A DNA stretch of 51,168 bases from a virus: positions 1 through 51,168 of the IMG/VR virus record IMGVR_UViG_3300006853_000005, one strand, 5' to 3'. The notes beneath the pieces were generated by a model. It worked only from the letters and a program-made list of their open reading frames with translations. It made no database searches and was not told where the DNA came from. A program made the translations under genes and the position numbers. Each line of letters starts with the position of its first letter. The first letter of the stretch is position 1. Positions 24,005 to 30,486 of this stretch are shown here, one piece after another.

Positions 24005-24193
24005 ATGCGTGAGCTGATCTCCCGGGCCGGTGCCCGGATCGGCAACTGGAACGACCGACGGTTCCCCTACGCCAGCGAGAACGCCGACACCTACCGTCGG
24101 TGGAAGCGGGTGGACCGGATCGTGAGCTGGCTCTACACACTGCCCGACCGGCGCCGGGGTGACGGGCTGTTCAGGAAGATCGGGGCGGCGTGA
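24005..24193 (+). CDS. Small basic protein in the lysis region
   Basis: A 62-residue, Arg/Trp-rich soluble protein (RIGNWNDRRFPYASENADTY). ATG 24005 follows a strong GAGGAGG at 23994-24000. A GTG at 23981 overlapping the previous stop would add eight residues. No family recognised; its place between membrane genes suggests a lysis-timing or membrane-associated role, but nothing in the protein proves it. Confidence 0.6.
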   Translation: MRELISRAGARIGNWNDRRFPYASENADTYRRWKRVDRIVSWLYTLPDRRRGDGLFRKIGAA

Positions 24194-24429
24194 TGTTCTG
24201 GACCAAGGTTCGTGTGCTGCTGGCCGCGCTGCCGGCGCAGCTCGCTGCGGTCCAGTCGCTGCTGACCGTGTTGGCGGTGGAGGTGATCCCGTTGCTGCCC
24301 GAGCACCTGGCCGTCCGTGCCGGCGCGATCGTCGCTGTCGCTGCCGGGTGGATCGCCACCGCAGCCGCCGTGGTGTCCCGTGTGACCCCGGTGTCGCCGG
24401 CGAGACAGGGACTGCTACCCCCGCCGTAG
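24190..24429 (+). CDS. Holin-like protein with C-terminal TPVSPARQGLLPPP tail
   Basis: A 79-residue protein with two hydrophobic helices (LPAQLAAVQSLLTVLAVEVI and AGAIVAVAAGWIATAAAVVS), followed by a short tail RVTPVSPARQGLLPPP. This tail ending is common among small membrane proteins annotated as holins in actinobacteriophages. GTG 24190 overlaps the upstream stop, with ATG 24193 as the alternative. Last gene before the terminator. Confidence 0.65.
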   Translation: MMFWTKVRVLLAALPAQLAAVQSLLTVLAVEVIPLLPEHLAVRAGAIVAVAAGWIATAAAVVSRVTPVSPARQGLLPPP

Positions 24430-24447
24430 ACCCCCCCCAGCGGCGTT

Positions 24448-24484
24448 CGCCCCCGGCCTCAGGGTCGGGGGCGTTCGTCGTTTT
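24448..24484 (+). terminator. Rho-independent terminator after the lysis genes
   Basis: CGCCCCCGGCC (24448-24458) pairs with GGTCGGGGGCG (24463-24473) with one G-U pair and a TCAG loop; TTCGTCGTTTT follows. It ends the rightward late operon and lies at the meeting point with the leftward operon, whose last gene ends at 24489. Confidence 0.8.
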
Positions 24485-24488
24485 CTAC

Positions 24489-24794
24489 CTAAGGGCCTGG
24501 TTCGGCGGATCCTCGCGAGGAACCCGGCGGCCGGGTGCCGAAGAGGCGTTGGGCGTTCTCCACCGGGTCGCCCGGGTGGGCCATGACCCACTCGACCGCT
24601 CGACGGTGAGGGCACCTATCGTCATGGGTGACCGGTTCGCTGACCGACTCGCCCGTGCAGAGGGTGCAGTACGGGTCGCCCGACGTCTCGCCGGCGGCGA
24701 TCGGGTACTGGGCGGCCAGGTCCCGGACGATGGCCTCCAGCGGGCCGAGCCGCTCGACCTCGGCCTCTAGCCAGCGCTGCTGCTCCACCCTCAT
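24489..24794 (-). CDS. Unknown protein with Cys/His cluster
   Basis: A 101-residue product, last gene of the leftward operon. It begins with a helix (QQRWLEAEVERLGPLEAIVR) and has CTLCTG plus a later DDRCPHRRAVEWV, so C-C-C-H spacing could hold zinc. ATG 24794 overlaps the end of the gene upstream by four bases (ATGA). No function recognised. Confidence 0.65.
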   Translation of the reverse strand: MRVEQQRWLEAEVERLGPLEAIVRDLAAQYPIAAGETSGDPYCTLCTGESVSEPVTHDDRCPHRRAVEWVMAHPGDPVENAQRLFGTRPPGSSRGSAEPGP

Positions 24795-25096
24795 CGGTCT
24801 GTCTCCGGGGCTTGGAGGCTCCGCAGGTAGGTCAGCTCATCTGCGGTGAGGTGGTCGAGGTGCATGTCGAGCACCCCGCCGTCGAGGTCCGCGTACCACT
24901 GCATGCCGTTGTGCTCGGCCGCCGGCTCGTTGACCAGCTTGCGCAGGATGGCCTCCTGCCGCTCGACGACGTCGGCGGCCTCGACTAGCAGCGAGGCGGG
25001 GCTGTCGGGGCCGAACGTCTTGCCGGGGGCGTCCCACCACCACGGCTGGTCGTCCCAGTCGGCGGCGCCGCGCAGTCGACTCGGCAGGTCGCTCAT
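24791..25096 (-). CDS. Unknown protein of the leftward operon
   Basis: A 101-residue soluble protein with a Trp-rich start (DDQPWWWDAPGKTFGPDS), a long helix (LLVEAADVVERQEAILRKLV) and an acidic C-terminal part with LTADELTYLRSLQAP. ATG 25096 overlaps the upstream stop. No family recognised. Confidence 0.65.
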   Translation of the reverse strand: MSDLPSRLRGAADWDDQPWWWDAPGKTFGPDSPASLLVEAADVVERQEAILRKLVNEPAAEHNGMQWYADLDGGVLDMHLDHLTADELTYLRSLQAPETDR

Positions 25097-25311
25097 CGGT
25101 CTGTTGCCCCGGCGGGATCGGCGGCAGGCCAGAGGGTGACCGTTGCCTCGTAGCGGCCGATCACGGGCGCCACCTGCACGCTGATCGTGTGGTTGATGTC
25201 GCTGCGGATGAACCGCCGCACCACTGCGTCGACGTCCTCGACGTCGAGGACGTCGGGTGCCGGGCCCTTGATGGTCATGGTCACCGACGTCAGCTCGTCG
25301 TAGCTGCCCAT
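25093..25311 (-). CDS. Small beta-rich unknown protein
   Basis: A 72-residue product from ATG 25311, preceded by GGAGGCGGAG. Pattern of strands (SVTMTIKGPAPDVLDVED; HTISVQVAPVIGRYEATVT) suggests a compact beta-alpha fold. The ATG shares a base with the stop of the tiny frame upstream. No family recognised. Confidence 0.6.
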   Translation of the reverse strand: MGSYDELTSVTMTIKGPAPDVLDVEDVDAVVRRFIRSDINHTISVQVAPVIGRYEATVTLWPAADPAGATDR

Positions 25312-25358
25312 CACTCCGCCTCCGTGGTGTTGGTGCCCCCGGGGGATACGGCGGTCAT
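25311..25358 (-). CDS. Possible 15-residue coupling frame
   Basis: MTAVSPGGTNTTEAE, starting at ATG 25358 (ATGA overlap with the stop of the gene upstream) and ending on the ATG of the next gene. It carries the ribosome binding site of that next gene. It may simply be a reinitiation bridge rather than a functional peptide. Confidence 0.3.
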   Translation of the reverse strand: MTAVSPGGTNTTEAE

Positions 25359-25861
25359 GCTGCGACGGTCCCGACATCGATGCCCTCGGCGTCGAACCCT
25401 TCGGCAGCGGTGGCGACCTTGTGCTTGCGGGCCAGCTCCAGTCCGCAGCGCATCGCGAGCGCCCGGTCCGAGAGGGTCCCGGCCTTCACCTCCATCTCGT
25501 CGATCAGCATGACGAGCGCCCCGAGGTCGACGTGCAGCCACAGGCTCATCTGCTGGGCGCCGTCCTTGCGCCGCAGCGAGTACGCGGACGGCATCGTGAC
25601 CGTGCCCTCGGGCGCGGGGATGGTGACGACCGTGTTCTTGAGCCGGCGCGAGATCGCCTTGCGGTGCCCGACCGCCTCGGCGGCGTCGCGGACGCTCGCC
25701 GCCCACATCTGACCGCCGGCTTCGAGCGCCGCGAGCTCGTCCTGACGACGACCCGCGGCGGCAACATGATCGACCCGCCCGTCAGGCAGCCGGCACCGGG
25801 CGATCGCCTCGTCCTCGATGGCACGGACGATCTCCTGCTCGACCCGTCCGAGCCGGCTCAC
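25355..25861 (-). CDS. Unknown protein following the ParB-like gene
   Basis: A 168-residue soluble protein starting at GTG 25861 (GTGA overlap; GGTGGTGGAG upstream). Its N-terminal half is helical (LGRVEQEIVRAIEDEAIARC; LAALEAGGQMWAASVRDAAE), its middle is an AISRRLKNTVVTIPAPEGT segment with a run of strands (MSLWLHVDLGALVMLIDEME). No family recognised. Consistent pairing with the ParB-like gene suggests a functional partner. Confidence 0.6.
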   Translation of the reverse strand: MSRLGRVEQEIVRAIEDEAIARCRLPDGRVDHVAAAGRRQDELAALEAGGQMWAASVRDAAEAVGHRKAISRRLKNTVVTIPAPEGTVTMPSAYSLRRKDGAQQMSLWLHVDLGALVMLIDEMEVKAGTLSDRALAMRCGLELARKHKVATAAEGFDAEGIDVGTVAA

Positions 25862-26640
25862 GACTCCACCACCTTCAGGTGGCGCCGACCCTGGCGGAAC
25901 GAGGACAGCCAGGCGACGATCTCGTCGACCTTCTCCATGGTCAGGTCCGAATGGGGATGACGCTGGGCGCCGTCCCACGCGACCTCCGGGTCGATGTCCT
26001 TGAGCGTCCGCCACACCTCGCGCAGCGCCTTCGAGACGTCCCGGTAGGCGGGCCCGTTGGTCAGCTCGGGCACGTTCTCGGCCAAGTGCTGGCCGACCGC
26101 ATCGAGGTCCGGGTCGGCCTCGTTGGCGATCTCGCCGGCCTGCGGGTCGACGCCAACGAGAGGGGCTTCTCGCGCCAGGGCAGGGCGTCGCGTCGGCTCG
26201 GGGCGCGTGGCAGGACGGGCCTTGCCGTCGAGGCCTCGCACCGTCTCGGGCTGCTTCAACTGTCCGGCTCCGGACAGTTGGGTGAGGTCGTCCTGGATCG
26301 TCGACTTCGAGACACCGAGGGCGCCACCGATCGCTCGGACGCTGTGCCCCTCGCTCCGCAGGTCGGCGACGACCTCTCGCCGCTGGTCGAGCGGTAGCTG
26401 ACGTCTGTCCTCGTTGAGGGTGCGGGCCAGCTCAAGCGCCTCGTCCTCGCTGCGGACCCGGCGCACTTCGATCTTGGGGCGCTGGCCCAGCTCTTGGGCG
26501 ATGCGCTGCCGATGGTGGCCGTCGATGACCCGGCCGGCCTGGTCGGTGACGATCGGGTAGATCACACCCCACCGGCGGATGCTGGATCGGAGCGCCGCTT
26601 CGACGGCAGGTTCGAGGTCGGGATAGAGCTGGTAGCTCAC
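25858..26640 (-). CDS. ParB-like DNA-binding protein
   Basis: A 260-residue protein. Residues 1-75 form a ParB N-terminal nucleotide-binding domain: IRRWGVIYPIVTDQAGRVID then GHHRQRIAQEL (41-51), the variant of the G-E-R-R box. A helix-turn-helix follows (GHSVRAIGGALGVSKSTIQD, 98-117). A disordered linker leads to a C-terminal helical region (YRDVSKALREVWRTLKDID). GTG 26640 overlaps the upstream repressor stop. No ParA gene is visible, so it may act as a regulator or a solo partition or replication protein. A 24-bp dyad lies within the gene just after the helix-turn-helix. Confidence 0.8.
   Translation of the reverse strand: MSYQLYPDLEPAVEAALRSSIRRWGVIYPIVTDQAGRVIDGHHRQRIAQELGQRPKIEVRRVRSEDEALELARTLNEDRRQLPLDQRREVVADLRSEGHSVRAIGGALGVSKSTIQDDLTQLSGAGQLKQPETVRGLDGKARPATRPEPTRRPALAREAPLVGVDPQAGEIANEADPDLDAVGQHLAENVPELTNGPAYRDVSKALREVWRTLKDIDPEVAWDGAQRHPHSDLTMEKVDEIVAWLSSFRQGRRHLKVVES
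26257..26280. promoter_or_regulatory. 24-bp perfect dyad inside the ParB-like gene (parS-like candidate)
   Basis: CAACTGTCCGG (26257-26267), two bases, CCGGACAGTTG (26270-26280). Perfect 11-bp arms are hard to get by chance. ParB proteins often bind a dyad near or inside their own gene, so this is a candidate binding site. It is unlike the classic bacterial parS sequence, and no second full copy was noticed in the window. Confidence 0.45.
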
Positions 26641-26849
26641 GACGCGACCTCTTCGACAAACAGGTCGCCGGGTTCGATGTCGAGCCGGTCGGCGAGCCTC
26701 GACAGGATCTCGACGGTGGGGCCGTTCATCCCGCGCTCGTAGTTGATGATGCTGTTGAAGCTGCGCCCGATGTCGAGGGCGAGCTGCTCTCGGGAGACGC
26801 CTGCACGTTCGCGTGCGGCTCGGAGAGCGGGGCCGGAGAAACGCTGCAT
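26637..26849 (-). CDS. XRE-family helix-turn-helix regulator
   Basis: A 70-residue single-domain regulator: LRAARERAGVSREQLALDIG then SFNSIINYERGMNGPTVEIL, the Cro/CI five-helix fold. First gene of the leftward operon, with the stop overlapping the ParB-like gene. AGAGG lies six bases before the ATG. Likely controls its own operon through the dyad at 26889-26911. It is separate from the repressor/Cro pair at 30044-30734. Confidence 0.82.
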   Translation of the reverse strand: MQRFSGPALRAARERAGVSREQLALDIGRSFNSIINYERGMNGPTVEILSRLADRLDIEPGDLFVEEVAS

Positions 26850-26888
26850 CGCGTACCTCTGATTCCTGTTCAGGTTCCGCCCTGCCTA

Positions 26889-26911
26889 TGTGACCTCCGC
26901 CGGTAGTCACA
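26889..26911. promoter_or_regulatory. Operator-like inverted repeat upstream of the leftward operon
   Basis: TGTGAC (26889-26894) and GTCACA (26906-26911) form an inverted repeat with 11 bases between. It lies about 40 bases upstream of the XRE regulator start in the only intergenic gap of this region (26850-26937), a good place for a repressor dimer site. No promoter could be assigned with confidence. Confidence 0.5.
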
Positions 26912-26937
26912 CTACTACAGCGAACGTGGGTTCGGCG

Positions 26938-27141
26938 TCAGCGCTTTCGCCGCTGTTCCTCGGCCGCTTCCTCGATCGCTACCTCAGCCTCGATCGCAGC
27001 TTCGAGCCACGCCTTGAACGTGACCCCCTTGCGTGCCGCCGCGGCCTTGGCCCGGCGGTGCAGCTCGTCGTCGATCACGTAGGCGATGTGCCCCACGTCC
27101 GGTGGTCTATCGGCGGATCGCACCGCGAGCGAGTATCGCAC
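26938..27141 (-). CDS. Ribbon-helix-helix DNA-binding protein
   Basis: A 67-residue protein with the Arc/CopG layout: a beta strand (HIAYVIDDELHRRAKAAAAR, positions 18-37, covering the strand and helix A) then KGVTFKAWLEAAIEAEVAIE for the second helix, ending with a basic tail. GTG 27141 is the first start; GTG codons at residues 7 and 16 are alternatives. No ribosome binding site precedes any of them, so leaderless translation is possible. Palindromic half-sites directly upstream point to autoregulation. No toxin gene was recognised beside it. Confidence 0.72.
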   Translation of the reverse strand: MRYSLAVRSADRPPDVGHIAYVIDDELHRRAKAAAARKGVTFKAWLEAAIEAEVAIEEAAEEQRRKR

Positions 27142-27205
27142 TGCTCACACCGCGAACAGTGCGGGCACTGTGATGGCGAGGTACCGTCGCCAGAACGATC
27201 AGTGC
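27138..27205. promoter_or_regulatory. Alternating GCACTG / CAGTGC sites upstream of the ribbon-helix-helix gene
   Basis: Four hexamers in alternating orientation: GCACTG 27138-27143, CAGTGC 27157-27162, GCACTG 27165-27170, CAGTGC 27200-27205. The middle two form a perfect palindrome, ACAGTGC-GG-GCACTGT (27156-27171). Ribbon-helix-helix dimers bind pairs of short half-sites, and this cluster lies between the ribbon-helix-helix start (leftward) and the rightward gene at 27258, so it could control both. The rest of the gap to 27257 shows nothing but a GGGAGG site at 27248-27253. Confidence 0.6.
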
Positions 27206-27257
27206 CCCGGCCGGCGCCGAACACGCTGACCGGGGCTGACCACCCCGGGAGGTGGCC

Positions 27258-27431
27258 ATGCCCAAACCCTACGAGCCCCCGTCCGACGCCGAGACCGAAG
27301 CGCAGCTCCTCGACCAGCTCCCCCGCATCCGGGCGAAGGTCGACCGGCTCGACCAGTTCGCCGACGCCGACTGCATGCAGGCCGCCCACGACCTGTACGT
27401 GTCCCTCCGCGAGACCCTGGGGTTGTCGTGA
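27258..27431 (+). CDS. Small acidic helical protein, 57 residues
   Basis: Starts at ATG 27258 after GGGAGGTGG and ends overlapping the next GTG. The product is helical (AETEAQLLDQLPRIRAKVDR; AAHDLYVSLRETLGLS). No family recognised. Good ribosome binding site and coupling support that it is expressed. Confidence 0.6.
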   Translation: MPKPYEPPSDAETEAQLLDQLPRIRAKVDRLDQFADADCMQAAHDLYVSLRETLGLS

Positions 27432-27829
27432 CCGGGCCCGTCGACCTTGTCCACCGGGCCACCCGGGCCCAGGGCTGGCGCTACGACGGCGACGCCGACC
27501 GCGAGCAGCTGTTCAAGTGGGTGATCTCCGCCGGCGGCGAAGCGGCGACCACGCATGACGGGCTGCTGGTGAAGACCCCGGTGAAGTGGGCGCCCGTCCA
27601 ACCCGGCTGGTGGGTCGTCCGCGGGGTGATCGGCCAGTTCTTCGTGATCCAACCCGAGGTGTACACCGGCTCCTACGACCGGGCCGAGCCGCTCGGGTTC
27701 GGGGCCGACCTGTCCCTGTCGGACGGTCAGGTCCGGGCGTTGCGCACCGCCGCCCACGAGACCGCGGATGTGCGCAAGCTCCGCGAGATCGTCGACCAGA
27801 TCGCCGCCGCTGCGCTCGAGCGCGGGTGA
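27428..27829 (+). CDS. Unknown protein, 133 residues
   Basis: GTG start overlapping the previous stop. Features: N-terminal helix (LVHRATRAQGWRYDGDAD), strands with HDGLLVKTPVKWAPVQPGWW and IGQFFVIQPEVYTG, and a C-terminal helix with VRKLREIVDQIAAAALE. Looks like a compact soluble domain. No family recognised. Confidence 0.6.
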   Translation: MTGPVDLVHRATRAQGWRYDGDADREQLFKWVISAGGEAATTHDGLLVKTPVKWAPVQPGWWVVRGVIGQFFVIQPEVYTGSYDRAEPLGFGADLSLSDGQVRALRTAAHETADVRKLREIVDQIAAAALERG

Positions 27830-27841
27830 GAGGATGGACGG

Positions 27842-28021
27842 GTGGTGAAGCGCCGGATCGTGGACGGCTTGGAGTGGGCGTGCACCCTGTCGCACCCGCT
27901 CTTGCATCGGCGCCCGTTCCTGTGGTGCGGCCGGGTCTGTTGGCTCTCGTTGTGGTCCTACAGCCTCGACCAGCGCTGGCACACCGGCCGCTGGGTCGAG
28001 AACGTCACACCCCGCTCGTAG
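27842..28021 (+). CDS. Small Trp- and Cys-rich basic protein, 59 residues
   Basis: Reads from GTG 27842 to TAG 28019-28021, preceded by GAGAGGATGG. The product has many Trp and Arg residues (LSHPLLHRRPFLWCGRVCW; YSLDQRWHTGRW) and three Cys. Weakly hydrophobic middle, perhaps membrane-associated. No family recognised. Confidence 0.45.
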   Translation: MVKRRIVDGLEWACTLSHPLLHRRPFLWCGRVCWLSLWSYSLDQRWHTGRWVENVTPRS

Positions 28022-28046
28022 GCTGTCCCCCAGCACAGATGGTGCC

Positions 28047-28394
28047 GTGAGCCGACGCCACAACGCCCGCCGCCTCGACGGACACGCCCGTCGTGGACGG
28101 GTGGCCGAGCTGGGCGGGCGCGACGGCTGGGCCTGCCACTACTGCGGGATCGGTCTCGCTCCCGGCCGGCGGTCGACGACGATCGATGAGGTGCGTCCAC
28201 TCGTCCGCGGTGGCCACCCGAGCGCCGACAACCAGGTGCTCGCCTGCTCGCCTTGCAATCAGCGCAAGGCCGACATGACCGCCGAGGAGTTCGCCCACGT
28301 GCTCGCTCGGGGCGGCCCGCCCGCGTCGTACTTCGCATGGCGCCGTGAGCTGAAGCAACGCCAGCGACGGCTCGCTGTCACACCCGGCTCGTAG
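28047..28394 (+). CDS. HNH-like nuclease with altered catalytic motif
   Basis: A 115-residue protein with the zinc and fold marks of HNH nucleases: CHYC (30-33), RPLVRGG, NQVLACSPCNQRK (62-74). The normal D-H pair, which carries the general-base histidine, reads IDEVRP (46-51), with Glu at the His position, so catalysis may be lost or use another residue. Sits upstream of the attP-like region and is unlike the HNH gene beside terminase. GTG start. Confidence 0.68.
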   Translation: MSRRHNARRLDGHARRGRVAELGGRDGWACHYCGIGLAPGRRSTTIDEVRPLVRGGHPSADNQVLACSPCNQRKADMTAEEFAHVLARGGPPASYFAWRRELKQRQRRLAVTPGS

Positions 28395-28414
28395 GCTGCC
28401 ACTGGTCGTGCAGC

Positions 28415-28456
28415 CACGGCGCGGTCGGCTACCAACCGGGGGCCGACCGCGCCGTG
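28415..28456. terminator. Perfect 15-bp inverted repeat after the HNH gene
   Basis: CACGGCGCGGTCGGC (28415-28429) pairs with GCCGACCGCGCCGTG (28442-28456) around 12 bases. It lies just after the HNH gene and before the arm-type repeats. A GC-rich terminator without T run is the likely function; it may also insulate the integrase region from upstream transcription or take part in the attP structure. Confidence 0.6.
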
Positions 28457-28464
28457 ACGCAGGC

Positions 28465-28631
28465 GTTGGCTCACACGTTGGGCTCACATCGGGCCTCCCG
28501 GCCCTGGTCAGAGCGTTTTCAGCGGAAGGTATGGGATTCCCCCAACCAGCCCTCGCACACGGGTTGAGCAGCCATAACGACCCATAGGAGACCATCGCAA
28601 CCTATGGTCTATGGCTCACGTTGGCTCACAC
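28465..28631. promoter_or_regulatory. attP-like region with paired arm-type repeats
   Basis: TGGCTCAC occurs three times exactly (28467-28474, 28612-28619, 28622-28629), plus TGGGCTCAC at 28480-28488, giving a pair on each side of a 120-base centre. The outer copies extend to GTTGGCTCACAC (28465-28476 and 28620-28631). Tyrosine integrases use such direct arm sites around a core crossover site. AGACCAT (28589-28595) and ATGGTCT (28604-28610) form a small inverted repeat in the centre. The core cannot be pinned down without a host attB. The region lies immediately before the integrase gene. Confidence 0.6.
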
Positions 28632-28647
28632 GGACAGGGGCAGGCGG

Positions 28648-29727
28648 ATGGCCTCCAAGACACGCGGCAAGGGCGAAGGCTCGGTCTACCAACGGGCCGA
28701 CGGGTACTGGGTCGGACAGGTCGACCTCGGCCGCGACGCCAACGGCCGGCGACGACGGCCCAGGGTGGTGCGCAAACGCAAGGACGACGTCCTGGCCGAG
28801 CTCGGCCGCCTCGCCGCGGGCACCGCGGTGGACCGCAACACCACCGTCGCCGCGTACCTCGAGTTCTGGCTGACCCAGGTCGCGGCGACCCAGGTGGGCA
28901 CGTCGTCGCTCGCCGAATACACCAAGCGCATCGACCGCGTCACCGGGCTCATCGGTCACGTGCGCCTGGCGAAGCTGGGCAAGGCGCAGATCCAGACGCT
29001 CGTGAACCGCCTCGCCGAGACCTACGCCCCCAAGACGGTCCAGACCACCATGGCGACCGTCCGCCAGGCGCTCGCCTGGGGGGTCCCCGACTACCTCGAC
29101 CGCAACCCCGCCGTCGGGGTGCGGGCGCCGAGGAAGGTCACGGCCCGCGTCGACGACGCCCTCACCGGCCCGGAGACGGCCGCTGTGCTCGCGGCGGCGA
29201 CCGGTGACCGCTACGAGGCCCTGTACTGGCTGGCGCTCACCTACGGGCTGCGCATCGGTGAACTGCTCGCGCTCGACTGGGGCGACGTGGACCTCGACGC
29301 CGCCACGGTCACCGTGGTCCGGTCCAAGACCGCCGCAGGGGAACGGACCCTCCCGCTCACCCCCGGCGCCGTGGCGCAACTGCGGTCGCACCGCAGGCGC
29401 TGGCCGGCGATCACCGGGCCCGTGTTCACCGGACCCCAGGGCGGGACGCTCAAGGCCCAGCGGGTACGCGAGTGGTGGTCGCAGCTCCTCAAGAGAGCGG
29501 GGGTCGAGCACCGTTGCCGCAACTGCGGGACCGGCACCGAGTGCTCGACATCGACGCGGCGTTTCCACGCGTCGCGCCACACCGCCGCCACCCTGCTGCT
29601 GGAGGCCGGCCTGGAGCTGGAGGTCGTATCGAAGATCCTCGGCCACTCGAACATCGGGGTGACGGCGGACATCTACGTGAAGGTCCGGGCCGACCTGATG
29701 CGCAAGGGCCTGTCGAAGCTCGGCTAG
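28648..29727 (+). CDS. int: Tyrosine integrase
   Basis: A 359-residue site-specific recombinase. The N-terminal segment EGSVYQRADGYWVGQVDLG is the three-stranded AP2-like arm-binding domain. The core-binding domain covers about 65-165. Catalytic residues: R202 (GLRIGELL), a likely K227, H307/R310 in FHASRHTAATLL, H333 in LGHSNIGVT and nucleophile Y343. A CRNCGTGTEC insert (290-299) just before the second Arg may bind zinc, which is common in actinobacterial relatives. ATG 28648 is preferred over TTG 28621, which lies inside the arm repeats. Confidence 0.92.
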   Translation: MASKTRGKGEGSVYQRADGYWVGQVDLGRDANGRRRRPRVVRKRKDDVLAELGRLAAGTAVDRNTTVAAYLEFWLTQVAATQVGTSSLAEYTKRIDRVTGLIGHVRLAKLGKAQIQTLVNRLAETYAPKTVQTTMATVRQALAWGVPDYLDRNPAVGVRAPRKVTARVDDALTGPETAAVLAAATGDRYEALYWLALTYGLRIGELLALDWGDVDLDAATVTVVRSKTAAGERTLPLTPGAVAQLRSHRRRWPAITGPVFTGPQGGTLKAQRVREWWSQLLKRAGVEHRCRNCGTGTECSTSTRRFHASRHTAATLLLEAGLELEVVSKILGHSNIGVTADIYVKVRADLMRKGLSKLG

Positions 29728-29903
29728 GGGTTACCGGCACGTAGCGGACGGCGGTTCGCGCTCGGGGCGGCGGTTCTTTGCTGGTCGCTTACATCGGGCA
29801 CTCCAGGTGGCGGCACCCTTGCGATGTCCTGTCGCCGGCACTATCAGTGATGCCTCGGCGGAACGAGCGGCCCCTGACCGTGGTCGCAGCGAGGGGGTAG
29901 ACG
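29728..29903 (+). other. Intergenic gap after integrase
   Basis: No gene fits. A weak promoter-like pair occurs, TTGCGA (29819-29824) and TATCAG (29842-29847) with a 17-base spacer, about 55 bases before the next ATG. A GAGGGGG ribosome binding site is at 29891-29897. Nothing else recognised. Confidence 0.4.
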
Positions 29904-30059
29904 ATGCCCGCACCCGACGACCGGATCGCGGAGCTAGAGGCCGAGAACGCCCGGCTACGTCAGCGTGTCGCCGACCTGGAACGGTTCCGGTCCCTAGTGG
30001 TCGACGTCATCGAGCCGCTCGTGTCCGCCGCCGTGCGGGCGGGTCAGTCTCGGCCCTGA
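29904..30059 (+). CDS. Short coiled-coil protein, 51 residues
   Basis: MPAPDDRIAELEAENARLRQ followed by RVADLERFRSLVVDVIEP is a regular leucine-zipper-like heptad series, so a dimer is likely. Strong GAGGGGG upstream of ATG 29904. The end overlaps by 16 bases the end of the oppositely oriented repressor. It could act as a dimerising regulator or a partner of the integrase; neither is shown. Confidence 0.6.
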   Translation: MPAPDDRIAELEAENARLRQRVADLERFRSLVVDVIEPLVSAAVRAGQSRP

Positions 30060-30403
30060 GCCTTCTCGCGACTCCGCTGGTAGACCTCGATGATGACCTC
30101 GCGCCGGTCGTCGCTGATGGAGGTGTCTCGGCGGATCAGGTCGAGCACGTCCACGTCGGACGGGACATAGCCAGCGTCGATCAGTAGGGCCCCGCGCCCG
30201 AGGTTGAGAGCGTCCTCTACGGCGACGACGTCGTCGAGGCTGTCGAGATCGCCGTTCTCGTAGCGGCTGATCGTCTGCTGCGTGGTGTCGAGTCGCTCGG
30301 CGAGAAGGTCCTGGTTGCGCAGGCCGGCGCCGAGGCGAGCGTCTCGTAGCGCTCGGCCAAGGGCGCGGCGTAGCCGGCGTGCAGCCTCGGTGGGTTCGCC
30401 CAC
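30044..30403 (-). CDS. Immunity repressor (XRE family, CI-like)
   Basis: A 119-residue regulator. Helix-turn-helix: LRDARLGAGLRNQDLLAERL then DTTQQTISRYENGDLDSLDD. The C-terminal half (LLIDAGYVPSDVDVLDLIRR) could dimerise; no protease domain of the LexA kind is present. The GTG start lies two to three bases after the expected transcript start of a good leftward promoter (30412-30440), so translation would be almost leaderless. Divergent from the Cro-like gene at 30495. Confidence 0.78.
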   Translation of the reverse strand: MGEPTEAARRLRRALGRALRDARLGAGLRNQDLLAERLDTTQQTISRYENGDLDSLDDVVAVEDALNLGRGALLIDAGYVPSDVDVLDLIRRDTSISDDRREVIIEVYQRSREKAQGRD

Positions 30404-30411
30404 TCACACGC

Positions 30412-30440
30412 ATTATGCGTACTCACAGTGCGAGTAGCAA
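30412..30440 (-). promoter_or_regulatory. Leftward repressor promoter
   Basis: On the reverse strand: -35 TTGCTA (30440-30435), 17-base spacer, -10 CATAAT (30417-30412). Start of transcription is expected near 30405, two or three bases before the repressor GTG at 30403, so the mRNA would have almost no leader. Confidence 0.7.
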
Positions 30441-30448
30441 GAACTACT
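30420..30448. promoter_or_regulatory. Overlapping operator-like dyads of the switch
   Basis: TACTC (30420-30424) and GAGTA (30432-30436) form one dyad; AGTAG (30433-30437) and CTACT (30444-30448) form a second that overlaps it. They cover the -35 box of the repressor promoter and lie just upstream of the Cro promoter. Further TACTC (30466-30470) and CACTC (30401-30405, 30487-30491) half-sites occur in the same gap. Confidence 0.5.
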
Positions 30449-30457
30449 AGGACACCC

Positions 30458-30486
30458 TTGACGTGTACTCATACCGTGTGTAGCTT
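30458..30486 (+). promoter_or_regulatory. Rightward Cro promoter (early)
   Basis: -35 TTGACG (30458-30463), 17-base spacer, -10 TAGCTT (30481-30486). Transcription should start near 30493, right at the GTG (30492) or ATG (30495) of the Cro-like gene, so a leaderless mRNA is predicted. This is probably the main early promoter for the rightward array. Confidence 0.7.

Noticed and set aside
25858-26640. Full parABS partition system
   Set aside because: Only a ParB-like protein is visible; no Walker-type ParA gene lies in the neighbourhood.
26938-27431. Ribbon-helix-helix gene considered as half of a toxin-antitoxin pair
   Set aside because: The only close genes are divergent or unlike any toxin family I can recognise.
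28490-28610. tRNA or tmRNA fragment in the attP-like region
   Set aside because: Some TPsiC-arm-like bases occur (GGTATGGGATTCC), but no consistent stem set could be drawn by eye.
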